Positions 1 through 7,659 of a stretch of DNA of 32,139 nucleotides are shown one piece after another. How positions within the stretch are numbered: the first letter of the stretch is position 1; every line of letters starts with the position of its first letter. The notes under the pieces are model-generated. The model saw only the letters and a list, made by a program, of their open reading frames with translations. It was not told where the DNA came from and made no database searches. The position numbers were made by a program, and so were the translations under genes. The DNA is from Thermoleophilia bacterium (GTDB lineage: Bacteria; Actinomycetota; Thermoleophilia; Solirubrobacterales; 70-9): assembly GCA_016649905.1 (NCBI GenBank), contig JAENWU010000017.1, positions 1-32,139 of the forward strand. Direction: 5' to 3'.

Positions 1-762
1 CTCGGCTACGGCGAACATCTTGTCGACTCTTGCGGAAGCTAAGCCGCGGACGACGGTTGTGTCGAGTGCTTCGTAGGCGCTGAGTTGGGACTGGGCTTCG
101 GCGGCGTCTGAGGCGGCTACGCCAACGGTTCCCTCGGGTTCCCCGAGGCGGGCGAAGTGGTTTCGGTAGCCGTCGTGGAGGTCGCGGTAGAAGGACTCCT
201 CCTTGGCCAGGCGCTCGGCGGCGTCGGGGCCGACGGCGGTGCGGACGTAGCCGAAGATCGGCGGCGTCTGCAGGCTCGCCTCGGCGGCGCCGGCTTCGAC
301 CTTGGCGCGGGCGCCGGCGGCGAACTCCGGGGTCATCCAGTTGAAGAAGGCGCCGTCGTAGGAGGCGCCCGCCAGCGCGCACATCTTCGGCCCCATCGCG
401 GCGAGGACGAGGCGGACGTCGGGGAGGACCTCACGCAGCGTCGGCAGGGCCTCGCGCATCGCCGTCAGCGGCTTCTTCGAGAAGCCGGCACCGACCCCGA
501 GCCAGAGCCGCGCCGGGTCGAGCCCGACTCGCTCGATGTCGGCAGCGATCTGCTCCGGGGGCGTGCGGTCGATCGCGATCACGGCGACGCCGAGCTCGAT
601 CCGCGGTGCCGCGGCGGCGAATTCGGCCAGCGTCTCCAGGCCTTTGGCGCCGGGATGGTCGTTGGACCAGATCGAGTCGTAGCCGAGCTCTTCGCAACGG
701 ACGGCGAGCGGTCGCGCGACCTCGGAGTCGAGCCCGGCGGCGACGCCGAAGGCGCGGCCCAT
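1..762 (-). CDS. Luciferase-like (LLM class, probably F420-dependent) oxidoreductase, C-terminus cut by window edge
   Basis: Translating the minus strand from the ATG at 762 gives an open frame through the left edge (254 codons, no stop reached). It starts MGRAFGVAAGLDSE and shows typical luciferase-like monooxygenase features. These are a first strand followed by CEELGYDSIWSNDHPG (about residues 23-38), then an ELGVAVIAIDR strand, then LDPARLWLGVGAGFSKKPL, the usual 'R..lGvG.G' segment of bacterial LLM enzymes. Family members are TIM-barrel flavin or F420 oxidoreductases; in actinobacteria most use F420. The substrate cannot be inferred. The ATG shares one base with the TGA of the upstream methyltransferase gene (TGATG), so it is probably translationally coupled as last gene of a four-gene minus-strand operon. 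The C-terminal part is outside the window. Confidence 0.8.
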   Translation of the reverse strand, partial: MGRAFGVAAGLDSEVARPLAVRCEELGYDSIWSNDHPGAKGLETLAEFAAAAPRIELGVAVIAIDRTPPEQIAADIERVGLDPARLWLGVGAGFSKKPLTAMREALPTLREVLPDVRLVLAAMGPKMCALAGASYDGAFFNWMTPEFAAGARAKVEAGAAEASLQTPPIFGYVRTAVGPDAAERLAKEESFYRDLHDGYRNHFARLGEPEGTVGVAASDAAEAQSQLSAYEALDTTVVRGLASARVDKMFAVAE

Positions 763-2117
763 CAGGCGGCCACCTTCTCGAACAACGCCACGCACTCGAT
801 GTGCGGGGTCTGGGGGAACATGTCGACCGGCCTCACCCGGCTCAGCCTATAACCGGCCTCGACCAGCTGGGCGGCGTTCGGCGCCAGCGTCGTCGGGTTG
901 CAGGAGACGTAGACGATCTTCTTCGCCTCGCACTCGAGCAGGCGGCGGACGATTTTCTGCGAGAGCCCGGCCCGCGGCGGGTCGATCACGACGACGTCGG
1001 CCTTGCCCGCCTGCACCAGCAGCGGCCGCACGCCGGTGCGGGCGTTGGCGGCGAGGAAGTGCGCGTTCTCGATCCCGTTGCGCTCGGCGTTGCGCTCGGC
1101 GTCGGCGATCGCCTCGGGGACGATCTCCAGCCCCCAGACCTCGCCGGCCTGCGCGGCCAGGGTCAGGCCGATCGTGCCGATCCCGCAGTAGAGGTCGAAG
1201 ACCCGCTCGCTGCCGCTCAGCCCGGCGAACTCGGCGACGACCCCATAGAGGCGCTCGGCCATCTCGGTGTTGGTCTGGAAGAAGGCGCCGTGGGACATCT
1301 CCAGCTTCAGGCCGCAGAGCTCCTCGCGCAGCCGCTCCTCGCCGAGCACGCCGGTCGGGCCGTCAGTGCCGCCGCTGTCGCCCTCGATCGTCGTGTGGAG
1401 GTCGACCGGCGGTTTCGGGAAGCGGGAGGGGGTGGTGACCAGGCGGGTCTGGATCTGTCCCGTCCGCCGGCCCTCGCGGACGACGAGGTTGCGCAGGGTG
1501 CCCTTGTGGGCGCGGCCGTCGTAGGCCCGGATCGACCCCAGCTGCGCCCAGTCGCGGACCGCATCGCGGGCTTTGTTGCCGGCGGCGGAGGCGAGGTGGC
1601 AGTCGTCGACGTCGACGATCAGGTCCCAGCGGCCGCGGGCGTGGAAGCCGAGCGTCGGCTGGTCGCCGTCTTCGCCGAAGGAGTATTCGAGCTTGTTGCG
1701 GTAGCGCCACTGTTCGGCCGCGGGGACGATCTCCTCCAGCTCGAAGCCCTCGAGCTCGCCGATCCGCCGCAGCGCCTCGCCGACCTGGTCGCTCTTGTGC
1801 TCGAGCTGGCGCTCGTAGGCGAGGCCCTGCCAGGGGGCGCCGGGGCAGGGCTCGCCGCCGTGGACGCAGACGTCGGCGACCCGGTCGGGGCTCGGCGTCA
1901 GCAGCTCGACCGCGCGCGCCTCGGCGAACCGCTTCTTTGCTTTTGTCACCTCGGCGCGGACCCGGTCGCCGGGCAGTGCCCCGGCGACGAAGACGACCAG
2001 GCCTTCGGTACGGGCGACCCCGCGGCCGCCGAAGGCGAGCGATTCGATCTCTACCTCGAGCAGCTCGCCGCGTTTGGGACGGCGGGCCGCCGGCTTGGGG
2101 CCGCTGGCCGCCTCCAT
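762..2117 (-). CDS. rlmD: 23S rRNA (uracil-C5)-methyltransferase, RlmD/RlmCD type (TRAM + SAM methyltransferase)
   Basis: 451 residues, usual length for the family. An N-terminal TRAM domain (about 17-72) is followed by a cluster region with C84 and C91, a central region, then the Rossmann methyltransferase: FFQTN 279-283, SAM loop DLYCGIGTIGL 308-318, DPPRAGL 379-385, catalytic C406 in YVSCNPTT, and the closing DMFPQTPHIE 433-441. The family transfers a methyl group from SAM to C5 of a uridine in 23S rRNA (RlmD/RlmCD) or tRNA (TrmA); the TRAM domain favours the rRNA enzymes. In E. coli RlmD four cysteines bind a 4Fe-4S cluster. Here C84, C91 and C173 fit, but the third position (usual CGGC) reads CPGA, so one ligand looks missing. 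It starts 3 nt after the upstream stop and its own stop overlaps the next ATG. Confidence 0.88.
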   Translation of the reverse strand: MEAASGPKPAARRPKRGELLEVEIESLAFGGRGVARTEGLVVFVAGALPGDRVRAEVTKAKKRFAEARAVELLTPSPDRVADVCVHGGEPCPGAPWQGLAYERQLEHKSDQVGEALRRIGELEGFELEEIVPAAEQWRYRNKLEYSFGEDGDQPTLGFHARGRWDLIVDVDDCHLASAAGNKARDAVRDWAQLGSIRAYDGRAHKGTLRNLVVREGRRTGQIQTRLVTTPSRFPKPPVDLHTTIEGDSGGTDGPTGVLGEERLREELCGLKLEMSHGAFFQTNTEMAERLYGVVAEFAGLSGSERVFDLYCGIGTIGLTLAAQAGEVWGLEIVPEAIADAERNAERNGIENAHFLAANARTGVRPLLVQAGKADVVVIDPPRAGLSQKIVRRLLECEAKKIVYVSCNPTTLAPNAAQLVEAGYRLSRVRPVDMFPQTPHIECVALFEKVAA

Positions 2118-2120
2118 CCG

Positions 2121-2612
2121 TTAACCGAGCTTTTTGCGCGCGCGGCGCGCTGCCTGGGTCGCCTGTTTGCGCACCGGCTCGGCGCGGCCGCCGACCTCTT
2201 TGCGCGCCTGTTTGACCAGCCGCTCGAGCTCGCCGAGCAGGGTGTCGGTCTGTTTGCGGCCGCGTTTGACCAGGTCGCTGAGCAGCTTCTCGGCGTCGCC
2301 GCGGGTCATCCGACCGCGCTGGACGGCGTCGTCGACAACCTCCTGGATGCGGTCGCGGCTGAGCGTGACGCTCTGCTCGAGGCTCTCGCGGAACTGGGCG
2401 ACGCTCTTGTCGAGGCCGGTCGTCGCTTTGCTGCCCGCCGCTTTCCTCGATGACGTTTTCGAAGAAGATCTGGGCGCAGCTTTCTTCGCGCCTGCGCTGG
2501 CGGAGGCTTTTTTCGGTTTCGCCGCTTTCGCTTTGCTTTTGGCTTTGGCTTTCGGCTTCGCTTCGGCTTTGTTCTGTTTGCTGGATTTGCCCGCTGCTTT
2601 TTTCTCGGCCAT
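2121..2612 (-). CDS. Lys/Ala-rich basic protein with phasin-like C-terminal helix region
   Basis: 163 residues. The first ~65 are a low-complexity Lys/Ala/Ser tail of AKAKSK-type repeats, like histone H1-like or HU-extension tails, likely disordered and nucleic-acid binding. Residues ~70-163 are predicted long amphipathic helices (QFRESLEQSVTLSRDRIQ, then GDAEKLLSDLVKRGRKQ) resembling phasin/PhaF-like or apolipoprotein-like coiled coils. A GGAGG at 2622-2626 lies 9 nt before the ATG, a strong ribosome site that supports this start. The gene lies 49 nt after the EEP gene and 3 nt before the rRNA methyltransferase. Family and role are not certain: it could be a granule-associated phasin or a nucleoid/RNA-binding protein; the operon partner favours the latter slightly. 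Confidence 0.75.
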   Translation of the reverse strand: MAEKKAAGKSSKQNKAEAKPKAKAKSKAKAAKPKKASASAGAKKAAPRSSSKTSSRKAAGSKATTGLDKSVAQFRESLEQSVTLSRDRIQEVVDDAVQRGRMTRGDAEKLLSDLVKRGRKQTDTLLGELERLVKQARKEVGGRAEPVRKQATQAARRARKKLG

Positions 2613-2661
2613 CTCGACGTGCCTCCAGACTGGTGTTTTCCCCGGGTGTGCCCCGACTATC

Positions 2662-3501
2662 TCAATTCCGGGCCACCGGTGGCTCAGCGGCGCCGAAGCG
2701 GGCCTCGATCGGCGCGTGGTCGGAGAGCCGCAGGGCGCGGCCGCCGAGTGGCAGCTCGCGCTTCCCGGGCACCCAGGCGAGCGGCGGCTCGAGCACCTCG
2801 AGGCCGCGGGTCAGCAGGTGGTCGATCGCCCGCGGCCCGGTCGGCGCCGCCAACCCGAACTCGTCCCGCAGCCGGGCGAAGATCTCCGGGCCGTCCCCTG
2901 GGCGAAGGTTGAGGTCGCCGCCGAAGATCAGCGGCGACTCGGCGGCCCATTCGTCGGCGGCGCTGGCCGCTCGCAGGACGTCCTCGACCGCCAGCTTCGG
3001 CACGTCGTTGGTCGCGTGCAGGTTGGCGACGCAGACCCCGGAGGCGGTGCGCGTGAAGGCCATCGCCCGCCGATCCGGCTCGCCCTCGTGGATCGCCAGC
3101 TCGCGCCGCTCGGCGATGCCGCCGAGCTTGCCGGGCACGCGGACCAGGGTCAGGTTGGAGCCGCCCTCGCCGGAGGCGATCAGGTCCGGGTTCTGTCGCG
3201 CCAGCAGTGCCCGCAGCGGCCCCAGTGAGTTGCGCGAGGTCAGCACCTGGTGCGCTTCGGCGCCGCAGGCGCGGGCCAGCGGCGCGGCGAAGCGCGGCGG
3301 GCACTCCTGCAGCAGGGCGACGTCCCAGGCTGTCGCGGCCAGCAGCGTCGCGAACTCCTTGCTGAGGTCGCGGTTGACCTGGACGTGGGTGGCGTTTCGC
3401 TGCTCGATCCGCAGCAGCCGCGAGCGCCAGCTGCGCAGGGTCGGGTCGGGCGGGAAGTCCCGTCCGTGAAAGAGGTTCCAGGCGATCGCGGTGAACTCCA
3501 C
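2662..3501 (-). CDS. Endonuclease/exonuclease/phosphatase (EEP) family protein
   Basis: 279 residues from a GTG at 3501 (MEFTAIAWNLFHG). The EEP fold signature residues are present in order: N9 in WNLFHG, E66 in LLQE (metal ligand), the ANLHATND strand, GGDLN (catalytic Asp/Asn), AIDHLL, and the closing SDHAPI with the catalytic His. The family comprises DNase I-like phosphodiesterases (nucleases, lipid and nucleotide phosphatases); the substrate is not predictable here. There is no signal peptide, so it is probably cytoplasmic. The open frame extends far upstream but would cover argF; the GTG just before the first conserved strand is the sensible start. It is the first gene of the minus-strand operon, diverging from argF with about 19 bp between the start codons. 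Confidence 0.82.
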   Translation of the reverse strand: MEFTAIAWNLFHGRDFPPDPTLRSWRSRLLRIEQRNATHVQVNRDLSKEFATLLAATAWDVALLQECPPRFAAPLARACGAEAHQVLTSRNSLGPLRALLARQNPDLIASGEGGSNLTLVRVPGKLGGIAERRELAIHEGEPDRRAMAFTRTASGVCVANLHATNDVPKLAVEDVLRAASAADEWAAESPLIFGGDLNLRPGDGPEIFARLRDEFGLAAPTGPRAIDHLLTRGLEVLEPPLAWVPGKRELPLGGRALRLSDHAPIEARFGAAEPPVARN

Positions 3502-3520
3502 GGTCCGTAGTATCCGCCGC

Positions 3521-4405
3521 TTGACGCGCAACTTCCTCACCGGCGAGGAGTTCGGGGCCTTCGAGCTGGGCAAGCTGCTCGAGCGCGCGGCCGAGCTCAA
3601 AGCCGGCCGCCGCGCGGGCGTCGGCACCGACTCGTTGGCCGGCCGCAGCGTCGCCCTGATCTTCGAACGGCCCTCGACGCGGACGCGGATCTCCTTCGAG
3701 GTCGGCGTTGTCCAGCTCGGCGCCCACCCGGTCGTCCTGCGCGGCGACGAGATGCAGATCTCCCGCGGCGAGTCGATCGGCGACACCGCGCGGGTGCTCT
3801 CGCGCTTCGTCGACGCGATCGTGATCCGCTCCGGCTCCCACGAGGCCGTCGCCGAGCTCGCCGAGGCCGCCGACGTCCCCGTCGTCAACGGGCTGACGCC
3901 GCTGCACCACCCCTGCCAGGCGCTGGCCGACCTGCTGACCATGCGCGAGCGCTTCGGCGAGCTCGACGGGCTCCGCCTCGCTTATGTCGGCGACGGCAAC
4001 AACGTCGCCCGCTCGCTGGCGATCCTCGGTGAGCTGGCCGGCGTCGAAGTGGTCGTCGCCGCGCCCGACGGCTACCAGCTCGAGGAGGGCCACGGGGTCA
4101 AGCTCAGCGCCGACCCGCGCGCGGCCGCGGCCGGCGCCGACGCCCTATATACGGACGTCTGGGTCAGCATGGGCGACGAGGCCGAGGCCGATCGCCGCCG
4201 CTCCGACCTCGCTCCGTTCCGGCTCGACGGCGACCTGCTGGCGGCGGCCAAGGACGGCGCCATCGTCCTCCACTGCCTGCCCGCCCATCCCGGCGAAGAG
4301 ATCACCGCCGATGTCCTCTACGGCGAGTCCTCCGCCGTCTGGGGTCAGGCGGAGAACCGCTTGCACGCGCAGAAGGCGCTGCTGGAGACGCTGCTCGTTC
4401 CGTAG
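3521..4405 (+). CDS. argF: Ornithine carbamoyltransferase
   Basis: 294 residues from a TTG at 3521 (MTRNFLTGEEF, the usual family start); an in-frame GTG at 3491 would add ten residues and overlap the divergent gene, so it is less likely. The enzyme forms citrulline from ornithine and carbamoyl phosphate in arginine synthesis. Motifs: carbamoyl-phosphate loop STRTR at 52-56, HHPCQALADLL (the HPCQ motif), the ornithine-side loop VSMGDE, and the HCLPAHPGEE motif with the catalytic Cys. All key residues are present. No other arg gene is in the window. The first gene of a plus-strand run with lgt 12 nt downstream. No Shine-Dalgarno is obvious at either start, so a leaderless or near-leaderless message is possible. 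Confidence 0.95.
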   Translation: MTRNFLTGEEFGAFELGKLLERAAELKAGRRAGVGTDSLAGRSVALIFERPSTRTRISFEVGVVQLGAHPVVLRGDEMQISRGESIGDTARVLSRFVDAIVIRSGSHEAVAELAEAADVPVVNGLTPLHHPCQALADLLTMRERFGELDGLRLAYVGDGNNVARSLAILGELAGVEVVVAAPDGYQLEEGHGVKLSADPRAAAAGADALYTDVWVSMGDEAEADRRRSDLAPFRLDGDLLAAAKDGAIVLHCLPAHPGEEITADVLYGESSAVWGQAENRLHAQKALLETLLVP

Positions 4406-4417
4406 CCTGGACCGCCC

Positions 4418-5203
4418 GTGTATCCCGAGATCGAGATCGGCCCGATAACGCTGCAGACCTTCGGTCTGATGTTCGCGCTCGGCTTCCTCGCCGCCGGCGC
4501 CCTGATTTGGAAGCGCTTCGGGGAGCTCGGCAAGCCGGTCGACTGGGCCTACGAGATGGGCTTCGCGGCGCTGATCGGCGGCGTCGTCGGCTCCCGCCTC
4601 TACTTCATCGCCCAGAACTACAGCAGCGTCAAGGACGACCTGCTCGGCAACCTCTTCTCCGGCGGCGGTTTGGTCTGGTATGGCGGTGTGATCGGCGGCG
4701 CGCTCGCCGTCCTCGCCTGGGCTTGGTACCGCGACTTCATCGGCCTCACCCTGCTCGACGTGGCGGCGCCGGCGCTGGCGATCGGCTACGCGATCGGCCG
4801 CTGCGGCTGTCAGCTCTCCGGCGACGGCGACTACGGCAAGGCCTGGGACGGGCCCTGGGCGATGGCCTATCCCGACGGCACCGTCCCCACCGACGAAACC
4901 GTCCACCCGACCCCCGTCTACGAGACGCTGGCGATGGGGCTCTGCGCCTGGCTACTCTGGCAGCTGCGCGACCGGGTCCGGGCCGGGGTCCTTTTTGCCA
5001 TCTACCTGGTCTACGCGGGGACCGAGCGCTTCCTGATCGAGTTCCTGCGCCGCAACGACCCGGGAGCGCTGGGATTGACCACGGCTCAGTTCGAGAGCCT
5101 GACGATGATGCTCGGCGGAGCGATCTGGATCGCTATCGTGATCCGCCGCCACGGAGGCATCGGTCGTCCGGCGGCGAACGAAGCGGTTCAAGCGGCCGCT
5201 TGA
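4418..5203 (+). CDS. lgt: Prolipoprotein diacylglyceryl transferase
   Basis: 261 residues, GTG start 12 nt after argF. An integral membrane enzyme with about seven hydrophobic segments that moves diacylglycerol from phosphatidylglycerol to the lipobox Cys of prolipoproteins. The glycine-rich GGGLVWYGGVIGG (82-94) corresponds to the E. coli region with His103; this branch has Tyr at that place. The Lgt signature appears as GRCGCQLSGDGDYG (127-140), the variant form of GRxGNfxNgExxG, with the essential Arg at 128. ERFLIEFLR follows near the C-terminus. The C-terminus is short and cytoplasmic. Likely co-transcribed with argF; the next gene, prmC, follows after 67 nt. Confidence 0.93.
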   Translation: MYPEIEIGPITLQTFGLMFALGFLAAGALIWKRFGELGKPVDWAYEMGFAALIGGVVGSRLYFIAQNYSSVKDDLLGNLFSGGGLVWYGGVIGGALAVLAWAWYRDFIGLTLLDVAAPALAIGYAIGRCGCQLSGDGDYGKAWDGPWAMAYPDGTVPTDETVHPTPVYETLAMGLCAWLLWQLRDRVRAGVLFAIYLVYAGTERFLIEFLRRNDPGALGLTTAQFESLTMMLGGAIWIAIVIRRHGGIGRPAANEAVQAAA

Positions 5204-5270
5204 GAAGCGAGAAAACGATGTTAGTCTTGCGCAAAATCTTTGGAGCAATTAGGCGAGAGGAACGGCAGGC

Positions 5271-6116
5271 ATGGCGGCAATAGACATTCAGAGTCAAGAG
5301 GGGCCCTCGGCCCGCACCGTCAGCGCCGTGCTCGACGACGCCGCCGAGCGGATCGCCGCGGCCGGGGTCGAGAACGCCCGCGCCGATGCCGAAGTGCTGG
5401 TCGCCGACGCGATGGGCGTCGATACCGCGAACCTCTCGGTCGACAGCGCCGGTGAGATCGACGCCGACGTGGCGGCTGCGATCGAGGAGCGGGTGGCCCG
5501 CCGGGTCGACCGCGAGCCGATGGCCTACATCCTCGGCCGCGCCCCCTTTCGCAACCTCGAGATCGCGGTTGACACGCGGGTGCTGTGGCCGCGCCGCGAG
5601 ACCGAGCTGCTGGTCGAGGTCGGCGCCAAGCTTCCCGAGGGCGCCCGCGTCCACGAGGTCGGCACCGGCTCCGGCGCGATCGCGCTGGCGCTGATCTCCG
5701 AGCGACCCGACCTCCGGGTCACCGCCTCGGACCTCTCGCCGGAGGCGGTCGAAGCCGCCCGTGAGAACGCCGAGCGCCTCGGTCTCGACCTCGACGTCAG
5801 CGTCGGCGTCGGCCTGCCCGACGACCTCGAGGGCGTCGACCTGGTGATCGCCAACCTTCCCTACGTCACCGACAGCACGATCTTCGAGCGCTCGCCCGAG
5901 ATCCAGCGCGAGCCGCGGATCGCCGTCACCGGCGACTGCGGCGAGGACGGCCTCGGCGTGATCCGCGGCCTGATCGCGGAAACGCCCTCCGGCTGGCAGC
6001 TGGCGATGGAGCACGACACTCACCACGGCCCGGCGATGCGCGAGATGCTGCGCGACGCCACTACCCTTCAGGACTATGAAGGTGATGAGCGGGTGACTGT
6101 CGGCTTCGCTCCATGA
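5271..6116 (+). CDS. prmC: Peptide chain release factor N5-glutamine methyltransferase (PrmC/HemK)
   Basis: 281 residues; the ATG follows a GAGAGGA ribosome site by about 10 nt. PrmC methylates the GGQ glutamine of release factors RF1/RF2. A helical N-terminal domain (1-90) precedes the methyltransferase domain. The SAM loop is EVGTGSGAIALAL (about 129-141), the acidic strand end is ASDLSPEAVEAA, and the substrate motif is NLPYV at 195-199 where the family norm is NPPY. The first Pro is thus replaced by Leu, although the Asn and the second Pro-Tyr that contact glutamine are kept. In many bacteria prmC follows prfA; here it lies between lgt and lysS, so the identity rests on its own motifs. 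The spacer before it is unusually AT-rich and may hold a promoter. Confidence 0.88.
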   Translation: MAAIDIQSQEGPSARTVSAVLDDAAERIAAAGVENARADAEVLVADAMGVDTANLSVDSAGEIDADVAAAIEERVARRVDREPMAYILGRAPFRNLEIAVDTRVLWPRRETELLVEVGAKLPEGARVHEVGTGSGAIALALISERPDLRVTASDLSPEAVEAARENAERLGLDLDVSVGVGLPDDLEGVDLVIANLPYVTDSTIFERSPEIQREPRIAVTGDCGEDGLGVIRGLIAETPSGWQLAMEHDTHHGPAMREMLRDATTLQDYEGDERVTVGFAP

Positions 6117-6132
6117 GCGGCGGCCGCAAGCG

Positions 6133-7659
6133 ATGAGCGAGGCCCCGCCGCGGGCCGAGTCGGCGCCCGAGACGACCGGGGACCGCTCCGGAGCTGCCAG
6201 TGAGGCGCAGCGCCGCGCCAAGGTCGAGCGCCTGCGCGAGGCGGGGATCAATCCCTACCCGCACTCCTTCGAAGGCCGCGACCACGTCGCCGACATCCTC
6301 GCCGCCCACGACCCGGCTGAGCTGGAGGAGGGCGAGCACGACCAGTTCTCCTACCGGGTGATGGGCCGGGTGACCGGTAAGCGCGGCCACGGCAAGACCG
6401 CCTTCCTCGACGTCCGCGACATCACCGGCACGATCCAGGCCTACGCCCGCCGCGACGTGCTCGGCGACGAGGACTTCGACCGGGTCGAGGACCTCGACAT
6501 CGGCGATCTGGTCGGGATCGAGGGGCCGCTGTACGTGACCAAGCGCGGGCAGCTGGCGATCGGGCTGCGCAAGTGCGTGCTGCTGGCCAAGGCGCTGCTC
6601 GACCCGCCCGACCTCTTCCACGGCATCTCCGATCCGGAGACTCGCTACCGCCAGCGCGAGCTCGACCTGATGGCCAACGAGGAGTCGCGGGAGATCTTCA
6701 AGAAGCGGGCGAAGCTGCTCTGGGAGATCCGCAACCACATGAACGAGCGCGGCTGGGTCGAGCTGGAAACGCCGGTCCTGCAGCGGCTCACGGGGGGCGC
6801 CGCGGCGCGGCCCTTCGTCACTCACCACAACGCCCTGGACCGTGAGCTCTTCCTTCGCACGGCGACCGAGCTCTACCTCAAGCGGGCGATCGTCGGCGGC
6901 TTCGAGGACGTCTACGAGTTCGGCAAGTTCTTCCGCAACGAGGGGATGTCGCCTCAGCACAACCCCGAGTTCACGATGCTGGAGATGTTCGTCGGCGGCG
7001 CCGACTACAACGGCGTCATGGACTTCGTCGAGGTCCTCGTCGCCAACGTGGTCGAGAAGGTGATGGGGACGACGGTGGTCGAACGCGACGGGGTCGAGAT
7101 CGACTTCAAGGCGCCCTGGCCGCGGGTGGTGCTGCGCGACGAGCTCCTGCGCGAGACCGGCGTCGACATCTACAAGGCGAGCCGCGACGAGCTGGCCGAG
7201 CTGGCCGGCGACGACGCCGGCGAGAACGACGACTGGGCCGGGCTCGTCGACACCCTGCAGGGCAAGCTGATCGAGCCGAAGCTGATCCAGCCGACCTTCA
7301 TCACCGTGCTGCCGATCGACATCTGGCCGCTGGTCAAGGTCCACCCCGACGATCCCAAGGTCTGCGAGGCCTTCGACGGCATCGTCGCCGGGATGGAGAT
7401 CGTCGGCGGCGGCACCGACATCAACGACCCGGTCGAGCAGCGCCAGCGCTTCATCGGCCAACGTGAACGCCAGGAAGCCGGCGCCGAGGAGGATCCCCAT
7501 CCCCACGACGAAGAGTTCGTCAAGGCGATCGAATACGGGATGCCGCCGGCGAGCGGCTGCGGCCTCGGGATCGACCGCCTGCTGATGATCATGACCGGGG
7601 CGAAGAGCCTGCGGGACGTGATCATCTACCCCGCCATGCGCGAGGCGCCGGGTAGCTAG
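6133..7659 (+). CDS. lysS: Class II lysyl-tRNA synthetase with altered lysine-pocket residues
   Basis: 508 residues, 16 nt after prmC. The N-terminal anticodon-binding OB fold (about 70-170) reads VMGRVTGKRGHGKTAFLDVRD, typical LysRS. The class II core has GGAAARPFVTHHNALD, motif 2 FRNEGMSPQHNPEFTMLE (267-284) and motif 3 GCGLGIDRLL (475-484). Overall this is plainly LysRS and would charge tRNA-Lys with lysine. Residues lining the amino-acid site differ from the norm: MLEMFVGGADY (282-292) replaces the usual LExYxAYADY, and EIVGGGTDIND (422-432) replaces ExxNxFSELND. In E. coli LysU numbering, recalled from memory, this gives Y280F, Y283G, N424G, F426G and E428D. Either a lineage variant or a specificity change. 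The stop codon overlaps that of the convergent SDR gene by three bases (CTAG). Confidence 0.9.
   Translation: MSEAPPRAESAPETTGDRSGAASEAQRRAKVERLREAGINPYPHSFEGRDHVADILAAHDPAELEEGEHDQFSYRVMGRVTGKRGHGKTAFLDVRDITGTIQAYARRDVLGDEDFDRVEDLDIGDLVGIEGPLYVTKRGQLAIGLRKCVLLAKALLDPPDLFHGISDPETRYRQRELDLMANEESREIFKKRAKLLWEIRNHMNERGWVELETPVLQRLTGGAAARPFVTHHNALDRELFLRTATELYLKRAIVGGFEDVYEFGKFFRNEGMSPQHNPEFTMLEMFVGGADYNGVMDFVEVLVANVVEKVMGTTVVERDGVEIDFKAPWPRVVLRDELLRETGVDIYKASRDELAELAGDDAGENDDWAGLVDTLQGKLIEPKLIQPTFITVLPIDIWPLVKVHPDDPKVCEAFDGIVAGMEIVGGGTDINDPVEQRQRFIGQRERQEAGAEEDPHPHDEEFVKAIEYGMPPASGCGLGIDRLLMIMTGAKSLRDVIIYPAMREAPGS

Noticed and set aside
606-2453. 615-codon plus-strand frame opposite the methyltransferase genes
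   Set aside because: Shadow of two genes with clear motifs and linked start/stop codons on the minus strand.
5133-7506. Long minus-strand frames opposite lgt, prmC and lysS (370-480 codons)
   Set aside because: Low-complexity Asp/Val/Gly/Arg translations that mirror well-supported genes; typical shadows in GC-rich DNA.
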